Shown here: positions 1-5,468 of the stretch, piece after piece
Layout of the letters: each line of letters opens with the position of its first letter
Numbering within the stretch: position 1 is the first letter of the stretch
Virus record (IMG/VR): IMGVR_UViG_3300031335_000006
Location: 1-33,850 of that record
DNA length: 33,850 nucleotides
Direction: 5' to 3' (one strand)
Source of the DNA: a virus
Position numbers and translations under genes: made by a program
The notes under the pieces: model-generated
Database searches by the model: none
What the model was told of the DNA's origin: nothing
Seen by the model: only the letters and a program-made list of their open reading frames with translations

Positions 1-86
1 AGGAGCACTTCCGCGCCCGCCGCTTTCGACTAGCATTCCACGAGCTAGTCAAGGCGGCTTTTCCGTCGCTGCGGTTGCCGCTGTGA
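1..86 (+). CDS. 3' end of small hypothetical gene, cut by window start
   Basis: These bases repeat 33577-33662, where the complete 42-residue gene lies. Only the last 27 codons and the stop are here, in the frame that reads EHFRARRFRLAFHELVKAA. This is the repeated contig end rather than a second gene. One base separates it from the convergent stop of the next gene. Confidence 0.7.
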   Translation, partial: EHFRARRFRLAFHELVKAAFPSLRLPL

Positions 87-87
87 C

Positions 88-327
88 TTACAGGTTTTCC
101 TCAATCCGCGCCATCTCCGCAACGCGTGACGGCTTATCAACCGCAAGCCAGAACGCCCGCGCAGCCCGCACGAAGGCGCCGATCCACGCCCACGTAACCA
201 CCGCCGAGAACTGCATGGCCTCGCCTGCTGTGTTTTCGCCGGCGAACACCAGCTCAATGCCGTCTAGGGTCAGCGTGAGCTTGGGCACGTTGACGCGCCG
301 GAATCTGTATTTGTGCGCGTCACTCAT
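88..327 (-). CDS. hypothetical protein, 79 aa, one hydrophobic segment
   Basis: No family is recognised. The N-terminal half is polar and strand-rich (KYRFRRVNVPKLTLTLDGIE). Residues about 37-62 form a Trp/Ala-rich amphipathic or membrane-like stretch. The start overlaps the end of the upstream gene by 8 bases, as expected for a translationally coupled leftward operon. The segment that encodes all but the last codons is absent from the second copy of this locus at the right end of the window, so the gene appears dispensable or variable. Confidence 0.65.
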   Translation of the reverse strand: MSDAHKYRFRRVNVPKLTLTLDGIELVFAGENTAGEAMQFSAVVTWAWIGAFVRAARAFWLAVDKPSRVAEMARIEENL

Positions 328-574
328 GTTCGCCCTCCGCGTCTAAGATCGCGTCAATATTAAACCGGCTCCAGCAGTCTAACCGATCAAGGGAGTCGTC
401 GCTTTCGGTAAGTATCCAGTCCATCCGCGCCCGCTCCGCAGCCAGCTCAGCCTCAGCGGCGTGCATGCGCAGCTCGATCTTGCGGCAAAACGCGACGTTG
501 ATCGTATGCGCATATCCGCGCCCCTCGTTGATAAGCTGGCGGTCGGTCAGCGGTGTGGTGGTTGGCGTGCTCAT
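320..574 (-). CDS. hypothetical protein, 84 aa, helical
   Basis: No family is recognised. The first 20 residues are polar, followed by a charged, Ala/Glu/Arg-rich helix (about 30-52) and an acidic C-terminus. It overlaps both neighbours (ATGA-type overlap with the gene starting at 870, 8 bases with the gene ending at 88), so it belongs to the same leftward operon. A variant with the same first 49 residues, but a Leu for Met change and a different C-terminus, is encoded at 33664-33831. Confidence 0.7.
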   Translation of the reverse strand: MSTPTTTPLTDRQLINEGRGYAHTINVAFCRKIELRMHAAEAELAAERARMDWILTESDDSLDRLDCWSRFNIDAILDAEGEHE

Positions 575-870
575 ACGGGGGTATCCTCTCCTGTAATGGT
601 TTTGTCTTCAATGACGGCTTGCGCTACTCGCAGCGTCGGAAACGACCATCCTGCGCGCCCCCACATGCTGGATGGAGGGTATGACTCCGACCCCTTAAGC
701 GTAACCGTGCCATTTGGCCAAGTGTGATCGGCCTTGGCGCGTTGAATCAGAATGACCTCGTAGCTAGTGTGGACTGCGCCCTTGCTTTTGCGGTAGAGCG
801 CATGAATTGCCGTGCGCTGGATCTGCTCAAGGTCAAAACCGTCATTGCGAATGTGGATGGGTAATTTCAT
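571..870 (-). CDS. hypothetical protein, 99 aa
   Basis: No family is recognised. The protein looks like a compact alpha/beta fold: KLPIHIRNDGFDLEQ at the start, a basic middle (ALYRKSKGAVHTSYEVILIQ), and a C-terminal part with W and PSSMWG residues. Its ATG overlaps the stop of the 44-residue gene upstream (ATGA). It is part of the leftward operon driven from near 1470. Confidence 0.7.
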   Translation of the reverse strand: MKLPIHIRNDGFDLEQIQRTAIHALYRKSKGAVHTSYEVILIQRAKADHTWPNGTVTLKGSESYPPSSMWGRAGWSFPTLRVAQAVIEDKTITGEDTPV

Positions 871-1001
871 AGTGATTTGAGGATCTCCTTGCGGTTAGTG
901 ATTGCGTGCGACATGGCGGCTTTCCACCCTGCGCGGAAGTGCTCTTCGCGGGGAAACGTATACGCGCCCCCATTTGAGTGAGCATTCCACGCCACATCCA
1001 T
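867..1001 (-). CDS. small hypothetical protein, 44 aa
   Basis: This short gene fills the space between two larger ones. It reads MDVAWNAHSNGGAYTF, then REEHFRAGWKAAMSHAITN. The EEHFRAGWKAA part resembles AKEHFRARRFRLAF in the 42-residue protein at 33534, so the two may be related. Its stop overlaps the next start (ATGA). The frame stays open and protein-like upstream to about 1070 (ASERIRAYEEPCA) without a usual start codon, so the true start may lie further upstream. Confidence 0.55.
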   Translation of the reverse strand: MDVAWNAHSNGGAYTFPREEHFRAGWKAAMSHAITNRKEILKSL

Positions 1002-1032
1002 CGCGCACGGCTCCTCGTATGCGCGGATTCGC

Positions 1033-1134
1033 TCAGATGCCCGCCCGCCACGACTTGACCACGACTATGAGAGCCGCGGCAGTAGGGGCTAGGAGGCACG
1101 CTGTGAGCGCGTAGAGTGAGAGTGTGTAGATCAC
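1033..1134 (-). CDS. small single-pass membrane protein, 33 aa, GTG start
   Basis: The GTG start overlaps the TGA stop of the HTH gene (GTGA), a coupling arrangement used elsewhere in this genome. The peptide is almost entirely a hydrophobic helix (YALTACLLAPTAAALIVVV) with a short basic tail KSWRAGI. This fits a one-helix membrane peptide with its C-terminus in the cytoplasm. A role such as pinholin or inhibitor cannot be assigned. Confidence 0.5.
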   Translation of the reverse strand: MIYTLSLYALTACLLAPTAAALIVVVKSWRAGI

Positions 1135-1388
1135 GACTGACCTGCTTTCTTCGCGCGGGCAATCCGGCAGTAGATAGTCTGCGGATGGATGCCGAGGTCG
1201 GCGGCAACAGCCGTAGGGCGTTCGCCTTGGCTGACGCGGCGCATAGCGGCTTCAACGGTGGCGGCGGTGGAACGGCTACGGTTGCCGTCGCAAATGTCGC
1301 CAGTGCGCATTAGCAGCTCCATCTTGAGCTTGAGTGAGTGGGCGTAATCCATGCAGTGGGATTCGCGGGAGTGATTCATATGTAGCAT
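1131..1388 (-). CDS. helix-turn-helix DNA-binding protein, 85 aa
   Basis: The C-terminal half reads as a homeodomain-like helix-turn-helix: AAMRRVSQGERPTAVAADLG then IHPQTIYCRIARAKKAG. This is the pattern of Trp-repressor/HTH_23-type or transposase-N-terminal folds. The start at 1388 follows the CACTACGAAA leader that precedes other genes here; Met4, Met13 and Met23 are alternatives. It is the first gene behind a family A promoter (-35 at 1465-1470) and heads the operon that runs to 88. It is a candidate for the protein that binds one of the two repeated operator-like motifs, but this is inference from its position and fold. Confidence 0.75.
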   Translation of the reverse strand: MLHMNHSRESHCMDYAHSLKLKMELLMRTGDICDGNRSRSTAATVEAAMRRVSQGERPTAVAADLGIHPQTIYCRIARAKKAGQS

Positions 1389-1454
1389 TTTCGTAGTGGT
1401 TCGGTTTGTGTGTGCGTCAGCTGAGTGCGTCCGCTGGTGTGACCCTGCGGGGTG

Positions 1455-1483
1455 TGTGCAGGTCTGTCAAGCAATTGTGTGCA
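1455..1483 (-). promoter_or_regulatory. family A promoter/operator upstream of the HTH gene
   Basis: On the minus strand the order is TGCACA (1483-1478), TTGACA (1470-1465) and CCTGCACA ending at 1455. The -35 is perfect. A weak -10 (CAGGGT) would follow after 17 bases. Confidence 0.65.
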
Positions 1484-1497
1484 AGTTTCGTATTTAT

Positions 1498-1794
1498 TTA
1501 CTGATAGCTAATATCCAGCCCCAACGACTGCGCGACTACGTGCTCAGCCACCGCGCCCTTAGAGTGCACCCACCCCCGCAGCATGTAGACGGCATCGACG
1601 CAGAGCAGCTGCGCGATCGACAGCCGCATATACTGCGCGTGGGCGACCGCAGAAGCGCTGTCGTAGTTGACCGCAGGGTCGATGACCGCGTAGCCTAGCA
1701 GCCGCCATTCGTGCGCAGCAGCGGCGAACGCGGGGCGATTGTGGAGCGTGATGCCCGTGATCGGGCCGCTGATGTAGATGATGCGTGTTTTCAT
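1498..1794 (-). CDS. DUF4406 family protein (nucleoside deoxyribosyltransferase-like fold)
   Basis: The N-terminus IYISGPITG and the later segment YMLRGWVHSKGAVAEHVVAQ are the two signatures of DUF4406, common in phage genomes and related to nucleoside 2-deoxyribosyltransferases. In this family the first motif forms the nucleotide-binding strand-loop, and the Glu of the KGAxxE motif (here E84) corresponds to the catalytic acid of deoxyribosyltransferases. A role in base salvage or modification is inferred. The 98-residue length is usual for the family. It lies downstream of the deformylase-like gene, and the leader before its start is AACACT. Confidence 0.85.
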   Translation of the reverse strand: MKTRIIYISGPITGITLHNRPAFAAAAHEWRLLGYAVIDPAVNYDSASAVAHAQYMRLSIAQLLCVDAVYMLRGWVHSKGAVAEHVVAQSLGLDISYQ

Positions 1795-1811
1795 AGTGTT
1801 GGTGCGCGTTG

Positions 1812-1982
1812 CTACCCTTTGAAATTAACCCGAGAGCTCGGCATCAGCCGCCCTTTGCCCTGCGCCTCCATGCGCTCGCTATCGCGGTCAGGCTCGCGCT
1901 CAATGAACGCGGGGCGGCCGTATTGGCTGAGGCGGGCGCAGTGTGTAGGCTGCTCGGTGGGGGGAGGCTGTTTGTCGGTCAT
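1812..1982 (-). CDS. small hypothetical protein, 56 aa
   Basis: The peptide is polar and Pro/Arg-rich (MTDKQPPPTEQPTHCARLSQ), probably with little stable fold. The chosen ATG is two bases after the stop of the deformylase-like gene. A longer form starting at 1997 would overlap that gene by 13 bases. No family is recognised. It lies in the middle of a leftward operon with the deformylase-like and DUF4406 genes. Confidence 0.6.
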   Translation of the reverse strand: MTDKQPPPTEQPTHCARLSQYGRPAFIEREPDRDSERMEAQGKGRLMPSSRVNFKG

Positions 1983-1984
1983 GG

Positions 1985-2377
1985 TTAAAAGAGGCATACG
2001 CCGTTTAAGTGGTCAAGCTCGCGCTGGAATACGATGGCAGGAAGGCCGACTAACTTCTTGTCTTTGCTCTTACCTTGTTCGTCAATGTAGCGGACTTCGA
2101 CGATCTTAGCGCGGCGCACTGTCGTAGTGCGCCCAGGGAAACTAAGGCAACCCTCCTTGGATGGCGTAGATCCGGTCTCACTAATAATCTCGGGATTGAT
2201 AACCATGCCGTGCTGCCAAACAAACCAGCGCTTATTATGTCCGACTTGGTTTGCGGCCAATCCGACGCCCTTTTGCTCCCACATAAGTTTGGCTGCCTCT
2301 TTGTAGAGCTTGCGCGTTTCGTCAATATCCTCGACCTTGCAGCTGCGGGTTCTTAGGTATTTCGGATCTAGTTTCAT
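1985..2377 (-). CDS. def: peptide deformylase-like protein with altered metal-site motif
   Basis: All three deformylase motifs are in order: GVGLAANQ (37-44), EGCLS (75-79) and QRELDH (118-123). Deformylases remove the formyl group from the N-terminal Met of new proteins and bind metal through the Cys of EGCLS and the two His of HExxH. Here the first His is Arg119 (codon CGC), so one metal ligand is missing while Glu120 and His123 remain. The protein is 130 residues and ends soon after motif 3, like other short phage deformylases that lack the C-terminal helix. It may be inactive, bind metal differently, or have another role. The leader is C/A-rich (CACGACAAAC) with no Shine-Dalgarno. Confidence 0.85.
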   Translation of the reverse strand: MKLDPKYLRTRSCKVEDIDETRKLYKEAAKLMWEQKGVGLAANQVGHNKRWFVWQHGMVINPEIISETGSTPSKEGCLSFPGRTTTVRRAKIVEVRYIDEQGKSKDKKLVGLPAIVFQRELDHLNGVCLF

Positions 2378-2379
2378 GT

Positions 2380-2700
2380 TTGTCGTGGTTGTCGTGTTCG
2401 TGTGAAAGTGTCCCCGCTTGCCTTATTGAGTTGCTGCACGGCGGGAGCGCGCACATCGCCGAAAGGCTCGGCCTTACCCTTAACATGCTTCGGGCTTCGA
2501 TTCACTTTATTTTACGACCGTCTGGTCATGGCATGGCAAAGTGTCCACCAACCGCGATCCCCCGCACTTCCTCGCGGTGTACTGCATATAGGACTATCAG
2601 ACCCTTCGGGGGGCTGCTGGTGGGAGCAAACGCAGACGGCGCGGTGTGCGCAGAGGGAAACAAAAACCTCGTCTGTGAATGCCCGTAAAATAGTGGAACT
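2380..2700. other. non-coding stretch with IS-end-like direct repeats
   Basis: No convincing gene is seen on either strand. AAAGTGTCC occurs in the same orientation at 2405-2413 and 2538-2546, about 133 bases apart, as in some insertion-sequence ends with internal repeats. No transposase is present. Open frames here are low-complexity; one ends in the VELEGIEP peptide typical of false ORFs antisense to tRNA 3' ends. Confidence 0.3.
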
Positions 2701-2728
2701 GGAGGGAATCGAACCCTGATGCAGCCCC
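2691..2728 (-). other. tRNA/tmRNA 3'-end-like element (acceptor plus T arm)
   Basis: Read on the minus strand this is GGGGCTG, CATC, a T arm with stem AGGG/CCCT and loop TTCGATT, then C, CAGTTCC, A, CTA. The 3' half is a normal tRNA or tmRNA 3' end. GGGGCTG can pair with CAGTTCC over seven positions, including a G-U at pair 3-70, with A at position 73; these are the known alanine identity features of tRNA-Ala and tmRNA. No D arm or anticodon arm lies between. It could be an attachment-site core derived from a host tRNA or tmRNA gene, or a minihelix RNA. Confidence 0.45.
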
Positions 2729-2788
2729 TATGTGATAAAGAACAATTTAATCAATAGTATATCCACGAGGCTCCACCTACTTACGTCG

Positions 2789-2833
2789 TCAACTGCTGGA
2801 GTGCTGGCAATTGTCTTTCGACTCGCTCGTCAT
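2789..2833 (-). CDS. possible 14-residue peptide with strong ribosome binding site
   Basis: GGAGG lies 8 bases before the ATG, one of very few good Shine-Dalgarno sequences in the window. The reading frame gives MTSESKDNCQHSSS and stops. It may be a leader peptide, the start of a decayed gene, or chance. Confidence 0.2.
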   Translation of the reverse strand: MTSESKDNCQHSSS

Positions 2834-2849
2834 ATCCAGATACCTCCTT

Positions 2850-3027
2850 TTATGCCAATGCGTCCATTGGGCGAACCTGACTCTTTTCAACTCCGTGCTG
2901 TTCAATCTTTGTAACGAACCAGCGGTGCTTGATCGTGAATGTCTCCACGTCGTAACCTGTGGCCGGTGAAGCCTCTCGGATATACTAATAACTGGTAAAA
3001 GAACGGTGCCGTCTCTCCGGCTGTCAC
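2850..3027 (-). pseudogene. possible frameshifted small gene
   Basis: From a GTG at 3027 the frame reads VTAGETAPFFYQLLVYPR and then loses protein character, stopping at 2902. A second frame becomes protein-like from the same place (EASPATGYDVETFTIKHRWF, then VTKIEQHGVEKSQVRPMDAL) and stops at 2850. A single-base frameshift near 2975 would join them into a protein of about 58 residues. Alternatively the second part alone is a 32-residue gene starting at GTG 2948. No family is recognised. Confidence 0.3.
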
Positions 3028-3052
3028 CCCTGTCTACGCTTGAGGTTTTGCG

Positions 3053-3075
3053 GCGTCAAGTCCAGCCCTTGACGC
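3053..3075. repeat. perfect hairpin with TCCAGCC loop
   Basis: GCGTCAAG (3053-3060) and CTTGACGC (3068-3075) form an 8-bp stem around the loop TCCAGCC. A closely similar hairpin with compensating stem changes lies at 10336-10356. Confidence 0.6.
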
Positions 3076-3080
3076 GGGCT

Positions 3081-3102
3081 CCTGACGGTGTGAGCCGTCA
3101 GG
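3081..3102. repeat. perfect 8-bp hairpin, tandem to the previous one
   Basis: CCTGACGG and CCGTCAGG pair around the loop TGTGAG. It lies just downstream of the leftward 74-residue gene, so it may end or protect that transcript, but there is no T run. Confidence 0.5.
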
Positions 3103-3114
3103 CGAGGGGAAGTG

Positions 3115-3339
3115 TTAAATTAAGACGCCATTACTATACACTTTTACACTTTCAATGTTAGTGCCTTTATTTTTAGCAAACCGAATCGCAGCGCGTTTGC
3201 TTGAAAATGTATGTTTTAGAGTTTTGCACATTTCCAGTGTGGTAAATAGTGGCGTCATGGTCTTGCGGTGCATTGACTGCGCAGCTGCAAGGGCGTCGGA
3301 TTTTTTAACTTCTGAGAGGGCTGTATATTTGTTTTTCAT
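3115..3339 (-). CDS. hypothetical basic protein, 74 aa
   Basis: The start at 3339 is chosen because it follows the AAGCTAAGAAAT leader, which resembles the leader of the gene at 6115; an upstream in-frame Met at 3399 would place the CA-repeat leader inside the coding region. The protein is Lys-rich and probably helical (KRAAIRFAKNKGTNIESVKV near the end). No family is recognised. It is alone behind a family A promoter and is followed by two hairpins. Confidence 0.65.
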   Translation of the reverse strand: MKNKYTALSEVKKSDALAAAQSMHRKTMTPLFTTLEMCKTLKHTFSSKRAAIRFAKNKGTNIESVKVYSNGVLI

Positions 3340-3416
3340 ATTTCTTAGCTTGTGTGTGTGTGTGTGTCGTCGGCTGATTGCCTTCGATACCCCCAACATG
3401 CGCCGACCTGCACAGG

Positions 3417-3435
3417 TGTCAAGCGTTTGTGTGCA
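3417..3435 (-). promoter_or_regulatory. family A promoter upstream of the 74-aa gene
   Basis: On the minus strand TGCACA (3435-3430) precedes TTGACA (3422-3417), followed by CCTGTGCAGG, a palindromic version of the CCTGCACA box. The following leader (3416-3340) resembles the leader of the gene at 6115. Confidence 0.6.
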
Positions 3436-3461
3436 TATTTATAAAATAAATATTCTTGCCC

Positions 3462-3704
3462 CTACTCAGCCGCCATCCCGCGCATCCGCAAAATCGCCGC
3501 CATTGCTCCAGCCCGCTGCCCAGCCAGCCGCGCTGCCAGCTTGCGCGCTGCCTTGACCTCGCTCGCCCGCTGCGCCTGGTAGGCTTCAAGGTCTCGGTCT
3601 ATGTAGCCATCGATGACCGGCGGCAGTCCACGGTCGGCTCGCTGCTGCTTGCGCTCGGCGGCCTTTGTCGCCTTTTCCCTGTCGGTCATTCGCGGTCGTC
3701 CCAT
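3462..3704 (-). CDS. hypothetical basic coiled protein, 80 aa
   Basis: The protein begins MGRPRMTDREKATKAAERKQ and is mostly charged helix, with an Ala/Arg-rich C-terminal half (KAARKLAARLAGQRAGAMAA). The GRPR start resembles a minor-groove AT-hook, so nucleic-acid binding is possible but not shown. It is the first leftward gene beside the switch region. A family B motif lies 71 bases upstream of its start. Confidence 0.6.
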   Translation of the reverse strand: MGRPRMTDREKATKAAERKQQRADRGLPPVIDGYIDRDLEAYQAQRASEVKAARKLAARLAGQRAGAMAAILRMRGMAAE

Positions 3705-3774
3705 AGGAGGGCACTTTCTAGCGTGGTATGCGCCCCGTCAAGCCCGTCTAGCAAGAAATATGGCAATAGGGCTT

Positions 3775-3793
3775 GTATTCATAATCTGGATAC
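3775..3793 (-). promoter_or_regulatory. family B 19-bp motif
   Basis: Reads GTATCCAGATTATGAATAC on the minus strand. It is the most symmetrical copy (GTATCC/GAATAC arms) and lies upstream of the leftward gene at 3704. Confidence 0.6.
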
Positions 3794-3842
3794 ACACAGT
3801 GACAGATGCAAAGACGGTTTCGTAGTCGTTTTCGTGTGTTAA

Positions 3843-3879
3843 GCGTCCCTGCCGTTTATTCGGTGGGGGCGCTTTTTTT
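3843..3879 (+). terminator. intrinsic terminator
   Basis: GCGTCCC pairs with GGGGCGC (one G-U), with an inner CCG/CGG pair, followed by seven T. It faces rightward although no clear rightward gene lies upstream, so it may end a rightward RNA made from the 3705-3840 region or insulate the RNA region behind it. Confidence 0.75.
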
Positions 3880-3890
3880 CGTATAGGGTA

Positions 3891-3920
3891 TTGACACGCG
3901 GGCAGATTGCTGCATTTGTA
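3891..3920 (+). promoter_or_regulatory. candidate promoter for structured RNA
   Basis: TTGACA at 3891-3896, then 17 bases to a weak -10 (ATTTGT) at 3914. It lies right after the 3843 terminator and points into a gene-free structured region. Confidence 0.45.
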
Positions 3921-3924
3921 GGCG

Positions 3925-4024
3925 TATCGAAAAGATTCGAAGCTTTGCAGGCACGAACAGTTTTCCCGTCCTAGTGACAATTTTAGAACCTCGGTTTTCG
4001 CCTGCAAAGCGCCGAGGTTCTTTT
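3925..4024 (+). ncRNA. candidate structured RNA with terminator and alternative pairing
   Basis: No gene is present. In order: a small hairpin TCGAA-AAGA-TTCGA (3927-3940), an 11-base segment GCTTTGCAGGC (3942-3952), and a terminator-like hairpin with a perfect 10-bp stem AGAACCTCGG/CCGAGGTTCT (3985-3994 with 4012-4021) and a 3' TTTT. The hairpin loop holds GCCTGCAAAGC (4000-4010), the exact complement of 3942-3952. The two pairings form either a pseudoknot or mutually exclusive states, as in an attenuator. The promoter-like sequence at 3891 would start the RNA near 3927. Confidence 0.5.
3985..4024 (+). terminator. terminator-like hairpin with 10-bp stem
   Basis: A perfect 10-bp stem (AGAACCTCGG and its complement) ends in TTCTTTT. 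The 17-base loop includes an 11-base segment complementary to 3942-3952. Confidence 0.6.
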
Positions 4025-4227
4025 GGTCTCAGTCAATAGGAGCAAGCGATGAGATCCATTAGCCCGAGTCCTACGGTGCAGTCGTCAACTCATAACTGGG
4101 GACTGCTTAATACGGATTCGATGACCGCTTCAGGAATGTCATCGCGTGCACTACCCTGCTATCATGCCTACTCATCGGGAACTGAGGCCAGCATCGGGGG
4201 TAGAGCGAAAAGCTTGGCCTCTTTTTT
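4025..4227 (+). ncRNA. second candidate structured RNA
   Basis: This gene-free segment has two good hairpins, GCAGTC/GACTGC (4078-4083 with 4101-4106) and CGATGAC/GTCATCG (4119-4125 with 4138-4144), and ends in a strong terminator at 4184-4227. An open frame of 73 codons from ATG 4049 has AGGAG at a suitable distance, but its Ser/Thr/Arg-rich product looks random and runs through the terminator. I favour an RNA, possibly with a short leader peptide. Confidence 0.4.
4184..4227 (+). terminator. intrinsic terminator
   Basis: GAGGCCA pairs with TGGCCTC, followed by six T (4222-4227). A further GC/GC pair inside extends the stem past a bulge. Confidence 0.75.
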
Positions 4228-4348
4228 AAGGACAGCACGATTCTCCCATAATTCAAGGTTTAGGATTTAGGCTTTGGGGTATGGGGGAACCGTGCCCGTA
4301 GCCCGGCGCAGCATTTTTAATAAGGTTTGCTACGTAGCATCCAGCCAC

Positions 4349-4367
4349 GTATCCAGAAACCAACTAC
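4349..4367 (+). promoter_or_regulatory. family B 19-bp motif
   Basis: GTATCCAGAAACCAACTAC, 17 bases before the ATG at 4385. TTGCTA lies 17 bases before its TATCCA. Confidence 0.65.
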
Positions 4368-4384
4368 ACTACCACGAAACGACC

Positions 4385-4759
4385 ATGAACGACCCCTACA
4401 CGATCACACTAGGATTCCCCGACATCGAAATGCTGAAGACTCCGAAAGGCGGCTACAAGCGCAAGACCCTCGAATACATCGGCGTAAGCTGGCCACCGAA
4501 AAAAGGCTGGCCTGCCCGCACCGTCGGAAACCGCGTGAATCTGTCCGCATACGAGGCCGCCTTGCATGATGCAGAAATTCTGGCAGGGAAGAAAAACCAG
4601 CAACCCGAGCCGAGGCACCCCGAAGCCCCGCGCTCACGTGGGGAAATGCTCACAGTCATTCAGCGGTGCCAAGCCGGGGACATTGATGCTCTCGGGCTGC
4701 TGCGGATATTTGAGCACGAGACTGACAAGGCGATTTCGGCTGTCTTGGCTGACTCGTAA
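4385..4759 (+). CDS. hypothetical protein, 124 aa
   Basis: This is the first gene of the rightward early region. The start MNDPYTITLGFPDIEML follows the CACTACCACGAAACGACC leader; longer forms from 4274 would place the family B motif inside the coding region. Residues 1-70 look like a compact domain rich in G, K and W (GVSWPPKKGWPARTVGNRVN). A helical C-terminus (LTVIQRCQAGDIDALGLLRIF) follows after a Pro-rich linker. No family is recognised. Confidence 0.7.
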   Translation: MNDPYTITLGFPDIEMLKTPKGGYKRKTLEYIGVSWPPKKGWPARTVGNRVNLSAYEAALHDAEILAGKKNQQPEPRHPEAPRSRGEMLTVIQRCQAGDIDALGLLRIFEHETDKAISAVLADS

Positions 4760-4763
4760 AATA

Positions 4764-4791
4764 TGCACACAGCTATTGACAGACCTGCACA
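4764..4791 (+). promoter_or_regulatory. family A promoter upstream of the methyltransferase
   Basis: TGCACA at 4764, TTGACA at 4776-4781, and CCTGCACA ending at 4791. The two TGCACA sites are 22 bases apart. Confidence 0.65.
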
Positions 4792-4822
4792 GATCCGCTC
4801 AAGATGCGGGAACGAAACCACT

Positions 4823-5461
4823 ATGAAAACCGACCTCCTAGACATCCGCCACGCCGACTGCATGGATCTCATGCGCGAATATCCTGATGGGCACTTCTCA
4901 CTTGCCATCGTAGATCCGCCGTACGGGATAAACGTGGCTGAAATGAACATGGGGGTTGGAAAAGGTAAGCGATGCGCTAAGATCGAAAACAGGAAATGGA
5001 AAATCAAGAAATGGGATAGTGATGCACCAAACGATGATTACTTTGAAGAGTTATTTCGAGTATCTAAAAATCAAGTTATATGGGGAGGTAATTATTTCAA
5101 TCTGCCTATTTCCCAATATTTTGCTATATGGGATAAGGGCGAAGGTATGCGAGGGCGTAGTTTTGCAGAATGCGAGATGGCATGGGTTAGCAACGGAGGG
5201 ACAAGAATTTTCAAAATGTCTCCAGTTGATCGTGAACGAATCCACCCCACGCAAAAGCCCGTCGCGCTCTACGACTGGATTCTCCGCAACTACGCCAAGC
5301 CCGGCGACACGATCCTCGACACGCACATGGGCAGCGGCAGCATTGCGATCGCCTGCCACTACGCAGGGCACCACCTGACGGCTTGCGAGCTGGACGCCGA
5401 CTACTACGCCGCAGGCTGTGAGCGGGTGATGCGCGAGACGCAGCAGACCACGCTGTTTTGA
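4823..5461 (+). CDS. DNA adenine methyltransferase (N6-N4 Mtase, beta-type order)
   Basis: The catalytic motif DPPYGI is at 31-36 and the AdoMet-binding motif is C-terminal (DTHMGSGS at 166-173, normally DPFMGSGT), giving the beta-class order seen in the N6_N4_Mtase family. HPTQKP (141-146) is also typical. It would methylate adenine (possibly cytosine N4) in phage DNA, probably to resist host restriction; no restriction gene is nearby. At 212 residues it is short, with a small target-recognition part. Bases about 4960-5220, between the two motifs, are clearly A/T-richer than the flanks, suggesting a mosaic gene. The start at 4823 follows AACCACT, matching other leaders, not the longer frame from 4763. 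Confidence 0.9.
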   Translation: MKTDLLDIRHADCMDLMREYPDGHFSLAIVDPPYGINVAEMNMGVGKGKRCAKIENRKWKIKKWDSDAPNDDYFEELFRVSKNQVIWGGNYFNLPISQYFAIWDKGEGMRGRSFAECEMAWVSNGGTRIFKMSPVDRERIHPTQKPVALYDWILRNYAKPGDTILDTHMGSGSIAIACHYAGHHLTACELDADYYAAGCERVMRETQQTTLF

Positions 5462-5468
5462 CAGCAGC

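Noticed and set aside
842-1255. Leftward 137-codon frame
   Set aside because: It overlaps the HTH gene and two better small genes and has a composition typical of a shadow.
2402-2719. Rightward 105-codon frame ending in VELEGIEP
   Set aside because: This ending is the known false peptide from antisense tRNA 3' ends; the rest lacks protein character.
3738-4007. Leftward 89-codon frame across the switch region
   Set aside because: It crosses a terminator and a family B motif, and its sequence has no family or suitable leader.
4049-4270. Rightward 73-codon frame with AGGAG before ATG
   Set aside because: The product looks random and the frame runs through two hairpins and a strong terminator; kept only as a possible leader peptide.
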